DNA of 64,000 nt, from positions 3,472,001 through 3,536,000 of the forward strand of contig NZ_JAUFQR010000001.1 in NCBI RefSeq assembly GCF_030409875.1, written 5' to 3'. Each line of letters opens with the position of its first letter. Position 1 is the stretch's first letter. This document shows positions 1 to 12,492 of this stretch, in pieces. The DNA comes from Chryseobacterium tructae (lineage in GTDB: Bacteria > Bacteroidota > Bacteroidia > Flavobacteriales > Weeksellaceae). The position numbers were made by a program, and so were the translations under genes. The notes beneath the pieces were generated by a model that saw only the letters and a program-made list of their open reading frames with translations, was not told the DNA's origin and made no database searches.

Positions 1-1849
1 TCAATAATCAATGGTGTTTGGGCTGGGATTGTTAAAGTATTCTGTAGTAGAAATTCTTTTCCTGAAATAACTTCTTTCCCTTTAGAAAATCCTTTTAATG
101 ATTCTTCAAAATATTTTAAGTCTAACGTCTGATCCTTTTTATTATTGTTGATGATGACCATTACACTTTCTTTATCATTATATCTGAAATAGGTAAATAC
201 CCCATCTTTTGGAACAAAGTTTTTCGTTTTCCCGGTATGAATGACCTCTTTTCCTTTTCTCCAGTTCAGTAATTTCTGGGTAAACTGATAAAATTCTTTT
301 TGTTCAGGAGTTTGAGTTGTCGGATTGAAAGCATTTTGCTGATCAGACTTCCACCCCCCCGGAAAGTCTCTGCGAATATCAGCATCTCCGCCTTTTTCTT
401 TATCTCCTCGCATCCCTACTTCCGATCCATAATAAATTTGTGGAATTCCACGAACTGTTGAGATAAGAGCCAATCCCATTTGTAAACATTCGGATCTGCA
501 TTGAAGATTTCATTCCATCTTTCAGTATCGTGATTTTCAAAGAAAACCATCACATTATTGATATCCGGATAAAGGAAATCACTGCTAAAAGAGTCATACA
601 GCTTGATCATTCCAGCATTCCAGCCTTCTTTTTCTTTAAACGCCTTCGGCATGTCTCCAAACAACATAAAATCCATTACAGATGGTAGATTAGAATTGTA
701 TCCGGCCGCTTCTCCTGTCTTAGAATTCTTTTGCCAGGCTGAAATTTGTCCTGCGGTATACAACCAAGACTCTCCTACAATATTAAATTTCGGATATTCA
801 TCGGTAATGGCTTTGGCCCATTTCGCCATAGCTTCCTTATCATTGTAAGGATAGGTATCTACGCGGAATCCTCCTAATTCTGCATATTCAATCCACCAGA
901 TTGCATTTTGGGTTAAATATTTTAAAACTAAAGGATTTTTCTGATTAAGATCCGGCATTGTTTTATCAAACCATCCATCTAATGCATATTTCTTATCAAT
1001 ATCCGAAGCGTTGGGATCAAATTGGGTAGATGTTTTATAATTAGATCTTTTAAAGCCATCTTCTCCTTCTTTGAACCAGTGAATCCAGTCTTTTGTTGGA
1101 AGGTCTTTAATCATCCAATGCGAAATACCCCAGTGATTGGTAACGTAATCCATCACCAGTTTCATATTTCTTTTATTGAGTTCCTGGGAAAGTTTTTTGT
1201 AATCTTCATTGGTACCATAGCGGGCATCAATTTTATAGAGATCGGTTTGAGCGTATCCGTGATAGGAATAGACTTTTTCATTGTCTTCATTCACTGGTGT
1301 TAACCAAACGGCTGTTGCTCCCAGGTTTTGGATATAATCCAGGTTATTCATGATTCCTTTAAGATCTCCACCATGTCTTCCATTGGGTAAGCTACGATCA
1401 GATTTTTCTGTTAAACCTGCAACAGAATCATTTTTTTCGTCACCATTGGCAAAACGATCGGGCATAATCAGATACATCACATCCTTTGAAGTATAAGATT
1501 CTCTATCTGCGGATCCGGAATTTCTCTGTTTCAATTCATAGATATAGGAACCCAGCTTCTTTTTACCTTTTTGAACATTGATGGTAAACTTCGGAATATT
1601 GATTTCATTAGTATTGACCGTTATGAAAACATAGTTTGGATTATCTACTTTTTGGATGTCTTTAATTTGTACACCATCTGATAAACTGATTTCATTGTTG
1701 GCAATTTCTTTTCCATAAACAAGAATCTGAAGTTCAGGATTTTTCATTCCCTTCCACCAGAAAGAAGGTTCTACTTTTTCTACTCCTTTTGATTGTGAAA
1801 AAGCTATTGAAGCGGCGGATAGGGCAAAAAATGTATATATTTTTCTCAT
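1..1849 (-). CDS. SusA-like GH13 alpha-amylase/neopullulanase (frameshifted, 3' end off window)
   Basis: This is a glycoside hydrolase family 13 enzyme of the neopullulanase/cyclomaltodextrinase type, expected to cut alpha-1,4 links in maltooligosaccharides in the periplasm. A signal peptide ends near residue 18 (AFSQ). An N-terminal beta-sandwich (about 20-110) precedes the TIM barrel. The nucleophile is in GFRVDTY, the acid/base in NIVGESW, and the stabilising Asp in FENHDTE. The frame breaks at about 479-481. One extra base in the A/T run there restores RGIPQIYYGSE and the C-terminal beta domain, which stays open to base 1, so the last codons lie outside. It is on the same strand as the susCDE-GH97 genes and probably serves the same pathway, although two unrelated genes lie between. 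The family is clear; the exact substrate is inferred. Confidence 0.9.
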
Positions 1850-1965
1850 AACTTAATCTTAGTCTTGCATTTAACCATCATTTGTGCACTATAAAACGTC
1901 ATCAGAAACACTGTTCATTATTTTGATAACCAGCAAGTTACATTAAAAAATACAACAATTTAAGT

Positions 1966-2160
1966 ATGAATGACTTAGCAGCAAATTACGAAAAAATTTT
2001 AGAGTTATTACAAAATAATGAACAGAATTATCTTTTATCCATCAATATTTCAGAGTATTTGATTTTTATTATAATTAAACAGATTATCCTCCAATATTTA
2101 GGAGTTCATTTTGGAGTAAAACAAAGATATTTCACGATTCAGCACTCTATTTTTTATTAA
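1966..2160 (+). CDS. Small hypothetical ORF (doubtful)
   Basis: This is a 64-codon ATG-started frame in an otherwise empty stretch between the GH13 gene and the desaturase. The first 25 residues are charged and helix-like (MNDLAANYEKILELL). The rest is rich in Ile, Leu, Phe and Tyr, as expected from translated AT-rich DNA. I recognise no family and see no clear promoter. It may be a remnant or chance. Apart from it I see nothing in 1850-2224. Confidence 0.2.
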   Translation: MNDLAANYEKILELLQNNEQNYLLSINISEYLIFIIIKQIILQYLGVHFGVKQRYFTIQHSIFY

Positions 2161-2224
2161 ATTTTCATTAAAACATAGATAAAAGTCAATATTAAATCTA
2201 AAAAATTCCCATTTTATCCGTTTA

Positions 2225-3228
2225 ATGCTTAATTTTACAGAAAAAATGTTTGATTTTAGTAAAATGTTTGAAAGTGATGGGCCGGATATTGTTTATCCTT
2301 GGGCCATTCCTATGTTTGCGGGTATTATCTTTATAGAGATGGCATATAGCCACTTTAATAAAGAAAAGCTTTATGAAACTAAAGATGTGGCTACTAATGT
2401 GCTTTAGCACTTTTAAATTATAGCTTGGATATCATTATGAAAGGTTTCTCCATGCTTGTTATGATGTTCTTTTACTATCATCGTATTTTTGATTGGGAAG
2501 TTGGGATATGGTATTGGATTGCAGTATTCTTGGCTCAGGATCTGGCCTACTACGTCCACCATTATGTAGATCATCATTCCCGTGTCTTCTGGGCAGTACA
2601 TATTACCCATCATAATTCTGATTATTTCAATATTACCACGGGATTCAGAAGCCCTGTATTTCAGCCCTTGTACAGGTATTTATTCTTCTCTCCACTGGCG
2701 TTAATAGGATTCCATCCGCTGCATGTTATGGTAGCTTATTCTGCTATTCAGATTTATGGAACTTTTGTACATACACAATCCATCAAAAGCATGGGCTTTC
2801 TTGAATACATTCTGGTAACGCCTTCTCATCACCGTGTGCATCATGCTTGTAACATCAAATACCTGGATCGCAATATGGGAATGGGATTGATTATCTGGGA
2901 TAAAATTTTCGGTACTTTTGAAAAAGAAGATCCTGAAGTACCTGTTAAGTATGGTATTTATCCTAAAATGAAATCCAAAGATCCAGCTACCGTTCTATTT
3001 TACGAATGGAGAAGAATAGGAAAAGACTTGAAACAACCAGGACTTTCTTTCAAAGATCGTTTGAAATACCTCTTTTATTCACCAGGATGGAGACATGATG
3101 GCACTGGCAAAACAGTGAAACAATTCCAGAGAGAATACAAAGAAAAGATAAAAAATAGACCTTTACCAGCTCAGCCTGAGCAAGCGGAAGCGATGGAAAC
3201 AAAGGAACCGGAATATACTCCGAATTAG
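2225..3228 (+). CDS. Sterol desaturase / fatty acid hydroxylase family protein (frameshifted)
   Basis: This is an integral-membrane di-iron oxygenase of the fatty acid hydroxylase superfamily, acting on lipids or carotenoids. The substrate cannot be read from sequence. The histidine clusters that bind the iron pair are visible: HHYVDHH, HITHHN and HHRVHH, set between hydrophobic helices. The frame breaks near 2404-2407 (GTGCTTTAGCA). One more T in that run gives ...NVLLALLNYSLD... and a 334-residue protein of normal family length. A strong terminator follows at once. It stands alone on the plus strand among minus-strand carbohydrate genes. The family is sure; the role is open. Confidence 0.88.
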
Positions 3229-3233
3229 AATAT

Positions 3234-3265
3234 AAAACCCCCAAGCTGCTTAGCTTGGGGGTTTT
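3234..3265 (+). terminator. Intrinsic terminator after the desaturase gene
   Basis: CCCCCAAGCT and AGCTTGGGGG form a perfect stem around a 4-base loop. The stem is followed by TTTT and preceded by AAAA, so it may also work weakly in the other direction. The following 150 bases, up to the next gene's stop, show nothing else. Confidence 0.9.
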
Positions 3266-3415
3266 AATTATGTGCTTATGTATAATTTTATAGTGTTGTC
3301 AATCTGACGAAAGAAGAACATCATGTATTTCTCAGATTCTTCATTTCAATTCATTGCATTCAGAATAACAGAGCACAATAGCAAAAAGTTGTATATAGCT
3401 ATAATTATTAAGATT

Positions 3416-4408
3416 TTATTCTTTATTACCTATTGACTTTTCTGCAATTCTACTTGCCAGCCAGCTCACATAAAACAATTGAAAACTGTGATACACCATA
3501 ACCGGAAGCAGAAATAATACGGTCTGATCTTCAGGAATATTCAAAACCAACAGAAAAAGACTTCCGTGAACTAATGATTTTTTTGAGCCACAGAAAGTTA
3601 CCGTAATGGTATCCTGAGCATTGAGTCCCATTTTCCCGGAAATGAATTTAAGGATATTATATACAGCAAAAAAGAGAAAAACGACACTGAAAGCCAAGAT
3701 CAAAAACATCACCGGCGGAACTGAATTGAAAATATTTTCTATAAATGCTGTTGAGAAGCTTTCGTAAACAATTAATAAGATGATAAGTTTATCAAACTCT
3801 GCAATGATGCTGGCATATTTTGTCACCCATTTTTTGAAAACCGGATTCAATAAAACACCCAGAATAATTGGCAAGAGAACTTTCATCAAAAGCTGCTGCA
3901 ATACTTCACCATGATCTCCTGAACCTGATTCTGAAGTTAAGAAAAAGCTCATCAAAAGAGGAGTCATCACAATTCCTATCAATCCGGATATAGAGGCATT
4001 GAAAATAGCTGAAGTTACATTCCCTTTTGCAATAGACACCATTACTACAGACGATGAAACGGTAGAAGGTAAAGCAGCCAGGAAAAATACAGAAAGCCAT
4101 ATATCATAATATTCGGAACCTTGGACCAAAGGGTAAAAGAGCAATACCAATAAAGGGAAAAGAATAAATGTTCCAGTCTGGATCAGCACATGCAGTTTCC
4201 AGTTGGAGATATCTTTTACCACCTCTTTTAAATTCAATTTTAGCCCATACAGTAAAAAGATTGCAGCGATTCCCCAGTCTATAAAGGCTGAAAGATTAAA
4301 ATATTGATTGTAGGATTTATCAAAAGGAATCAGTTTTGCCATTAAAACCATTCCGATCAAGAGAAGAAGAAAAACGTTTTGTTTATTAAAAATTTTAGCC
4401 ATCAACAT
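3416..4408 (-). CDS. Bile acid:sodium symporter family (SBF-like) membrane protein
   Basis: This is a ten-helix-type transporter of the SBF-like family (related to bacterial proteins formerly called P7 or YfeH). It would move an organic anion with sodium, but the substrate is unknown and need not be a bile acid. The protein is almost entirely hydrophobic helices. The conserved stretch AALPSTVSSSVVMVSIAKGN sits near the middle and FCGSKKSLVHG near the end. I start it at the ATG at 4408; a second ATG follows at 4402, and only a TTG at 4429 could extend it. A terminator separates it from the upstream GH97 gene on the same strand, so it is probably transcribed alone. Confidence 0.85.
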   Translation of the reverse strand: MLMAKIFNKQNVFLLLLIGMVLMAKLIPFDKSYNQYFNLSAFIDWGIAAIFLLYGLKLNLKEVVKDISNWKLHVLIQTGTFILFPLLVLLFYPLVQGSEYYDIWLSVFFLAALPSTVSSSVVMVSIAKGNVTSAIFNASISGLIGIVMTPLLMSFFLTSESGSGDHGEVLQQLLMKVLLPIILGVLLNPVFKKWVTKYASIIAEFDKLIILLIVYESFSTAFIENIFNSVPPVMFLILAFSVVFLFFAVYNILKFISGKMGLNAQDTITVTFCGSKKSLVHGSLFLLVLNIPEDQTVLFLLPVMVYHSFQLFYVSWLASRIAEKSIGNKE

Positions 4409-4430
4409 TAAAATAAAGTCTTTTACCAAT

Positions 4431-4464
4431 AAAAAAATCCTTAAAGGTTTTGCCTTTAAGGATT
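4431..4464 (-). terminator. Intrinsic terminator after the GH97 gene
   Basis: On the minus strand AATCCTTAAAGG pairs with CCTTTAAGGATT around a short loop and is followed by a run of seven T. It ends the Sus operon before the SBF-like gene. Confidence 0.88.
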
Positions 4465-4481
4465 ATAAAATTAAGAAATAT

Positions 4482-6636
<2,155 letters not shown>

Positions 6637-6654
6637 AATGACTATTTATTAACT

Positions 6655-6689
6655 TAAAAAAATAAAGTGCTGCGGTAAAGCAGCACTTT
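6655..6689 (-). terminator. Terminator-like hairpin between susE and the GH97 gene
   Basis: AAAGTGCTGC pairs perfectly with GCAGCACTTT around a 6-base loop. On the minus strand it is followed by ATTTTTTT. It lies inside the 81-base gap between susE and the GH97 start, so it would end most transcripts after susE. Confidence 0.85.
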
Positions 6690-6717
6690 GCTTTATTTTA
6701 ATTTGATTTTTATTGAC

Positions 6718-7787
6718 TTAAAATACTGGAATTAATGAAAACTCTCCTGTGATGTCATTAAAATAAACATCATAATTAAAATCTTCTTTTACAGGAATAT
6801 TTCCACCATTAATTTCTGCTACTCCAAAAAACTCTTGAGCAGCTCCCCAGTTAGTACCCCAATCATGATCAGCTCTGAACTTTAGGTCTCCAGCATTTAA
6901 TGCTACTTTCTTTTTCAACCAGATATGAGGATCAAAAGTTGATTTTTGTAAATCGACATCTGTATTCCAATCTCCTGAAGCTGTTCCAATCATCGAGACT
7001 ATTGTATAAGCTTTAGTTGGATTAGGTATTGCTACTAATGTGTAGCTTAACGAATTAATATCAATAGTTAGTTTATAATATCCTGCTGTTTCTACCGGAA
7101 TATTTCCCGAAGAGCCACTTGCGTCCAATGTTCCTGCTGCTCCCATTCCATATTGGAAGTCCCATGATCCAGGTGTTTGATTAGTTTTATTCCACCTTTT
7201 GCAAAATATCCGGTATAGGAATATTTCCCTGCTGTAGCGGATTTCTGTAAAGGGTATAATTTAGTATTAGTCGCTACATTATCCCAACCTCCTGCAGTAG
7301 CATCACCAATCAGAAAAAGGTCTGTATAATTATATACCGGTCCTAAAATATAGGGAGTTACCTGTAACTTTATTACATTGGAATAAAATTTAGCACCTCC
7401 TACTGCCGTCATAAGTCTTACTTCTATTTCATTAACAACATTAGCCGTTCCACCAAGACCTAATATTAGTGCATTCAACTGTTTATTGGTCATGGAAAAA
7501 GGAGATGATACAACATCTATTAATTTACTATCTTGGAAATTCTTTCCTTTCATTCCAAATTCTATCTGTTGTGTAGAAACAATAGAAAGATTGAAAGTAG
7601 ATTTCGCCCATTTAAAGTTTACCGCAGTAACATCTACATTATTTTTGTCTAAAACAATTGTTGTTTTATCCGCAGAAATACTGCTTTGCGAAGTTTCATT
7701 AAGAATAGCCTGGTCTTCATCTTTTTCACAAGAAACAAGTCCCATTCCGATAAAAGCTATTGCTAATATTTTAAATATATTTTTCAT
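6718..7787 (-). CDS. SusE-like starch-binding outer membrane lipoprotein (frameshifted)
   Basis: This is a surface lipoprotein of the SusE/SusF group that binds starch or maltooligosaccharides beside the SusCD porter. The lipobox is GLVSCEKDED, with the lipidated Cys about 22 residues from the ATG at 7787. An Ig-like N-terminal domain (about 40-150) is followed by two carbohydrate-binding modules, each with a Trp-containing repeat (GDATAGGWDN and GTASGDWNTD). The frame breaks at 7176-7178. One added base gives LIKTPGSWDFQYGMGAAG and a 356-residue protein. It starts 18 bases after the susD stop, so it is in the same operon. The role follows from family and context; the glycan is inferred from the neighbouring hydrolases. 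Confidence 0.87.
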
Positions 7788-7805
7788 TTTGAGCAATATT
7801 TTAAA

Positions 7806-9385
7806 TTAATAACCAGGATTTTGAATCAAGTTAGGATTCGCTATAATATCTTTTGCAGGGATAGGATAAAGATTTCTGTAATCTTCTACACTTTTCCCAT
7901 CTTTAACTCCTCCCTTCCAAGGCCATAAATATGAACTAGTAGTAAATTTGTTATAACGAATAAGATCTGTTCTTCTTGTCATTTCCCAACCAAGTTCTCT
8001 GCCTCTTTCATCTAATATATAATCAGTATTAATTGAAGCTACTGTCGAAGCTCCCGCACGGGATCTTAAAGCATTTACATATCCAAGAGCAGTAGCTGTA
8101 TTACCTCCACTTCCACCTCTTAAAGTAGCTTCTGCATACATTAAATAAACATCAGCTAATCTAAATATAGGAATATCCGTATCACAGAAATTTCCTGATT
8201 TATCAGATCCTGGTACACCTGTACTTGTCAAGTTTTTATATTTAACAAATGCATAACCATCAGTAAAAACTCCAAGATCATTAATTTCAAGATTTTGTCC
8301 ATCTGTGTAGAATTTACCTCTCTGATCAGAAGGTGAGCCTGCAAATAGATTCACATAGGCCTTGGTAGTCCTTAAGCCACCCCAACCTCCACTGATACCG
8401 AAATCAGAACCGGGCATACTTCCTCCTACACCAGCATGAATAAGATAAGTGGTTCCTCCTGACGTTTGAATATGAACTCCATCAAAAGCAACTGGTAGGA
8501 TAATTTCTGGATTATTCTTATCATTATCAGCAAGGAATAAATCAGCATATTTTGTTTTCAGAGAATATCCTGCCTGTATTACTTTATTACAATAAGTGAT
8601 ACAATCTGTATAATGATTAGTGCCATTATACACCTGTGAATTAAGATATAGACGAGCTAGTAGAGACCAAGCAGCGGCTTTATCCACCCTACCATAAACA
8701 TTTGATTTAGCATCTTTCAACTCTCCTGTTACTGCAAGAAGCTCACTTTCAATAAAATTAAAAAGCTCTGCACGAGTGATTCTTTTAGGAGGATTTATTG
8801 ATCCTGGTAAGTAACTTTCATCTACAAAAGGAACATTACCAAATAGATCTAATGCATAATAATAAGACAATGCCCTTAGGTATCTTGCTTCAGCTCTCAT
8901 ATATTTAGCTTCAGCTAAATTAGTTCCGGTGATATTATTTGATGCTAATTTTTCATCTGTTACATTTCTCAAAAACTCATTACTTGTAGCAATCTGAGTA
9001 AAAATTCGATAATAAGCACCTTCTACAAATTCACTAGAGGAATCCCAAGTCATTTTATGGATAGTTTGCAAGGTTCCATCATTCCATGCTATTACCGCTT
9101 CATCTGTTGGTAAAGTCTGTAATGTATACAATACTCTTGTATACTGTGAAAAGTTCCCGTCAATCCCATTAATATCTGAGTTTCCACCATTAGCACCCTG
9201 TCCTCCATTGGCAAACCACCATATATCTTTGCTAATGCCATAGGATAATTTGCAAAATCTTTAAAAACACTAGCTGAAGTTATATCTGTAATAGGCTCTT
9301 GTTCTAAATCACTTACACAAGATGTTACAGTAAGCACGCTAAATAGGGCTGCAACTGCTATTATATTTGTTTTAAATCGTTTCAT
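7806..9385 (-). CDS. SusD/RagB family glycan-binding lipoprotein (frameshifted)
   Basis: This is an outer-membrane lipoprotein that forms the lid of the SusC porter and captures glycan. The lipobox is TVTSCVSDLEQEP. The alpha-helical TPR-like scaffold is visible in AKYMRAEARYLRALSYYYALDLFGNVP. The protein ends with NPNLIQNPGY, the usual SusD tail. The frame breaks at 9213-9215. One more base in the A/T run restores KIYGGFANGGQGANGG and a 526-residue protein of normal length. It begins only 5 bases after the susC stop, so the pair is co-transcribed and probably translationally coupled. Confidence 0.92.
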
Positions 9386-9390
9386 TTCTC

Positions 9391-12159
9391 TTAAAATTGA
9401 TAGTTAAATCCTAAAGAATACACTTTTGGCATCTGATAATACCCGTTGTCAATATTTCCAAATACTTCAGGATCTATTCCTGAATATTTTGTAATTACAA
9501 ATACATTTTGAAGCATTGCATACACTCTTATATTACTTCCTTTATAAAAAACATCTTTAAAGTTATATCCTGCATTGATATTATCCAACCTTAGGAAAGA
9601 TGCATTTTCTACAAAAACATCAGAGAAATATTGTGGACTTGAAAACTTATGTTGTGCTGTAGTAGAATATACATTCTGTAGATAATTATTGGTTGTGAGT
9701 GATTGAATAGAGCTATTCGCAGCAGCATTATTATATACATAATTACCTAACACAGCCCTTGCACTTAAACCGATATCCCAGTTATTATGAGAAAATTTGG
9801 TATTAAAACCTATAATAGCATCAGGTTGTGTTGATTTATAATAATACCTATCATTAACATCAATTTTACCATCTCCATTTCTATCAACATATGCTCCATC
9901 TATTGGCTTTCCATTAGTATCAAAAACCTGTTGGAATACATAAAATGCATTAGGTTGATATCCTACAGTATGTGCCTGAATCGTATTATTAACACCTCCT
10001 TCAATTCCTCCTACTAAGATTCTGTAGGAAGTATCTGCTCCATTGATAAGTTTAGTAATTTTAGATTTGTAATGAGTTGCATTAAAAGATACTTCCCATG
10101 TAGTCTTTTCTTTCTTTATTGGAACAAACGTAACAGAGCCTTCTATCCCTTTCGTTTGCATATTTCCCACATTGAGAAGATTATGATTACTTAAATCACC
10201 AGCTGCAATAGGTGCGTCTACAATCAAATCTTTTGTATCTTTCTGGTAGACATCTATGGAACCGGTAATTCTATTATTCGCAAAGCCAAAGTCTATACCT
10301 GCATTTTTTGTTGTTGTAATTTCCCAGCTTAAATTTGGATTATAAATTTCTGGTCTCATCATAAAAAAGAACTGATCCCCAAATTGATATTCGGCTCCAC
10401 TAGCACTTAAATTATAAGCAGCATAAGATGGGTAATTTCTTGGTTTATTTGTATCTAGTGTAGGAAGTTCCTGCTGTCCGGTTTTACCCCAACCTGCTCT
10501 CAATTTCAACACATTAATTCCTGTATCTTTAAGAAAGTTTTCTTCATTAATTTTCCAAGCTGCAGAAACTCCCGGAAAATTCCCCCATACATTACTTTTT
10601 GTCCCATTATAGAATCTTGAAGAACCATCTCTTCTTATGGAAGCTGAAAGAATATATTTGTTAGCGATTGTAAAAATACCTCTTCCATAAAAGGATAATA
10701 ATACATTTTTAGTTTCAAAATCATTAGTAAATGAATTTTGTCCCCTTCCTTTAAATGTAGTTGATCCAGGAATAATTGTATGAAAATCCTGATATGAGTA
10801 ACCAGCAGTAAGATCAACAGTTGTAGAAATAGAATTTATTGTTTTTAAGTAACTTAAATAAGTCTCCAACAATTTATTCTTTTTCTCCATAGTATACTGA
10901 TTATATGTACCCAAGTCTGTAATACCTGCTCTATAAATAGGACTTACTGTCTTTGCTCCATTACTTTTGGAATAGTCATATCCAGCATTCACATTAACAT
11001 GTAAATCAGGTAAAAAATGCAACTTATAATCCAATTGGATATTTCCAAGTCCTCTCCATACAGAAGATACATCACGTACACCATTTAATAGCCCTAAGGG
11101 GTTAGAAGTACCATTTACATTAAGACCTGTAATTTTATTATTAGAATCCAACCACTCATAGAATCCACCATAGGCCGAATTACCAGAATATATAGGCTGT
11201 GTTGGATCAAAATAAGTAGCAGCTTTAATTACTCCACCATCAACAAATCTATTATCTGAAAAAGTTCCCTTAACATTAACATTTACTGTTAAATGATTAT
11301 CAAAAAACTTAGGATTTAAATTTAAGCCTACGGAAGTCCTTTTAAATGAGTTCGTTTTTACAATACCATTTTGATCATTATATCCAATCGACAAACGGTA
11401 TGGCAGCCATTTTACTCCCCCGGAAAATGCCAAGTTATTATCTGTTCCCCAAGCAGCTTGATAAATTTGGTTCTGCCAGTTGGTATTGGATGTTCCTAAT
11501 CTTGCAGCATTAATAGCAACAGATGGATTGGTTTGTGCAAGCTCATTTACAAATGATCTGTATTCATTTGCATTAAGAACATCTACATTTTTCATTTTTG
11601 TCGAAACAGAAGCCATTGTTGAAAAATTGACCTTGAATCTCCCGGCAGATCCTTTTTTAGTGGTAATTAAGATAACCCCATTAGAAGCTCTGTTACCATA
11701 GATCGCTGTAGCCGAGGCATCTTTAAGAATATCAAAACTTTCAATATCGTTCGGGTTAATCAATGATAATGGATCTGAAGCTCCATTTACTCCTGTAAAA
11801 TCTTGTGGTACGCCATCAATTACAATAAGTGGGGAGTTTTCACCATTTAAAGAAGAAGTTCCTCTGATTCTAATCTTAGTTCCAGAACCTGGAGCTCCAC
11901 TATTGTTTGTGATCTGCACTCCTGGAGTCTTTCCCTGGATCAGTTGTCCTGCAGAAGTTGCTCCTCCATTAAAATCTTTAGCCGTAACTGAAGTAATAGA
12001 TCCTGTTAAATCTGTTTTCTTCTGTTTACCATATCCGATCAATACAACTTCGTCGATTTTCTTTTCCTGAGGAATAGAATCTTTTGTCTGCGCGTGCATT
12101 ACTGTACTTGCCAGTAAAAAAGCGGGCGCTATTTTTAATACCGTTGTAAAATTCTTCAC
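9391..12159 (-). CDS. SusC/RagA family TonB-dependent outer membrane porter
   Basis: This is the 22-strand TonB-dependent outer-membrane porter that imports oligosaccharides delivered by SusD. A signal peptide ends near MHAQ, followed by the TonB-box-like KIDEVVLIGYGKQKK and the plug domain (about 45-160: VTAKDFNGG, GVQITNNSGAPGSGTKIRIRG, ATAIYGNRASNGVILITTKKG). It ends in the aromatic residue of GFNYQF, as outer-membrane barrels do. At 922 residues it lacks the carboxypeptidase-like N-terminal domain found in many relatives. The start is GTG at 12159. It leads the susC-D-E-GH97 operon. No SusR-like or ECF/anti-sigma regulator adjoins it, and the absence of an N-terminal signalling extension argues against anti-sigma control. 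Confidence 0.95.
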   Translation of the reverse strand: MKNFTTVLKIAPAFLLASTVMHAQTKDSIPQEKKIDEVVLIGYGKQKKTDLTGSITSVTAKDFNGGATSAGQLIQGKTPGVQITNNSGAPGSGTKIRIRGTSSLNGENSPLIVIDGVPQDFTGVNGASDPLSLINPNDIESFDILKDASATAIYGNRASNGVILITTKKGSAGRFKVNFSTMASVSTKMKNVDVLNANEYRSFVNELAQTNPSVAINAARLGTSNTNWQNQIYQAAWGTDNNLAFSGGVKWLPYRLSIGYNDQNGIVKTNSFKRTSVGLNLNPKFFDNHLTVNVNVKGTFSDNRFVDGGVIKAATYFDPTQPIYSGNSAYGGFYEWLDSNNKITGLNVNGTSNPLGLLNGVRDVSSVWRGLGNIQLDYKLHFLPDLHVNVNAGYDYSKSNGAKTVSPIYRAGITDLGTYNQYTMEKKNKLLETYLSYLKTINSISTTVDLTAGYSYQDFHTIIPGSTTFKGRGQNSFTNDFETKNVLLSFYGRGIFTIANKYILSASIRRDGSSRFYNGTKSNVWGNFPGVSAAWKINEENFLKDTGINVLKLRAGWGKTGQQELPTLDTNKPRNYPSYAAYNLSASGAEYQFGDQFFFMMRPEIYNPNLSWEITTTKNAGIDFGFANNRITGSIDVYQKDTKDLIVDAPIAAGDLSNHNLLNVGNMQTKGIEGSVTFVPIKKEKTTWEVSFNATHYKSKITKLINGADTSYRILVGGIEGGVNNTIQAHTVGYQPNAFYVFQQVFDTNGKPIDGAYVDRNGDGKIDVNDRYYYKSTQPDAIIGFNTKFSHNNWDIGLSARAVLGNYVYNNAAANSSIQSLTTNNYLQNVYSTTAQHKFSSPQYFSDVFVENASFLRLDNINAGYNFKDVFYKGSNIRVYAMLQNVFVITKYSGIDPEVFGNIDNGYYQMPKVYSLGFNYQF

Positions 12160-12492
12160 AATTTTATTTTTATAGTTTCGTTTTTCAATCTATTTCTGGC
12201 CTGAAGCCAGTCTTGCAATTTAAAAAAAAATTAGAATTATTATAATTTTAATATAAATTATGATAAAATTATGTATATTACGAAACCGTTTTTAGTTAAA
12301 ATTTTACCTATCAATATTTTACACGATAGTATGCTATGCATAATATTTACTTTAGATTAACAAAAAGTTAAACATTCGTTTAACTTAATTTCATATTCAA
12401 GCTCGGAAAATGACAACATTCATCATAATAACTCCACAAAGAGCGGTATTCAAGAGATAATCCTTATCTTTGTAGTCAAAACTTTACTATAA
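12160..12492. promoter_or_regulatory. Divergent intergenic region between susC and metG
   Basis: This 333-base AT-rich gap must hold the susC and metG promoters. On the plus strand TATCTTTG at 12465-12472 matches the Bacteroidota -7 box, 20 bases before the metG ATG. On the minus strand I find no equally good box for susC. A short palindrome, CTGGC-N5-GCCAG, at 12196-12210 would lie in the susC leader. Nothing else is evident. Confidence 0.55.
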
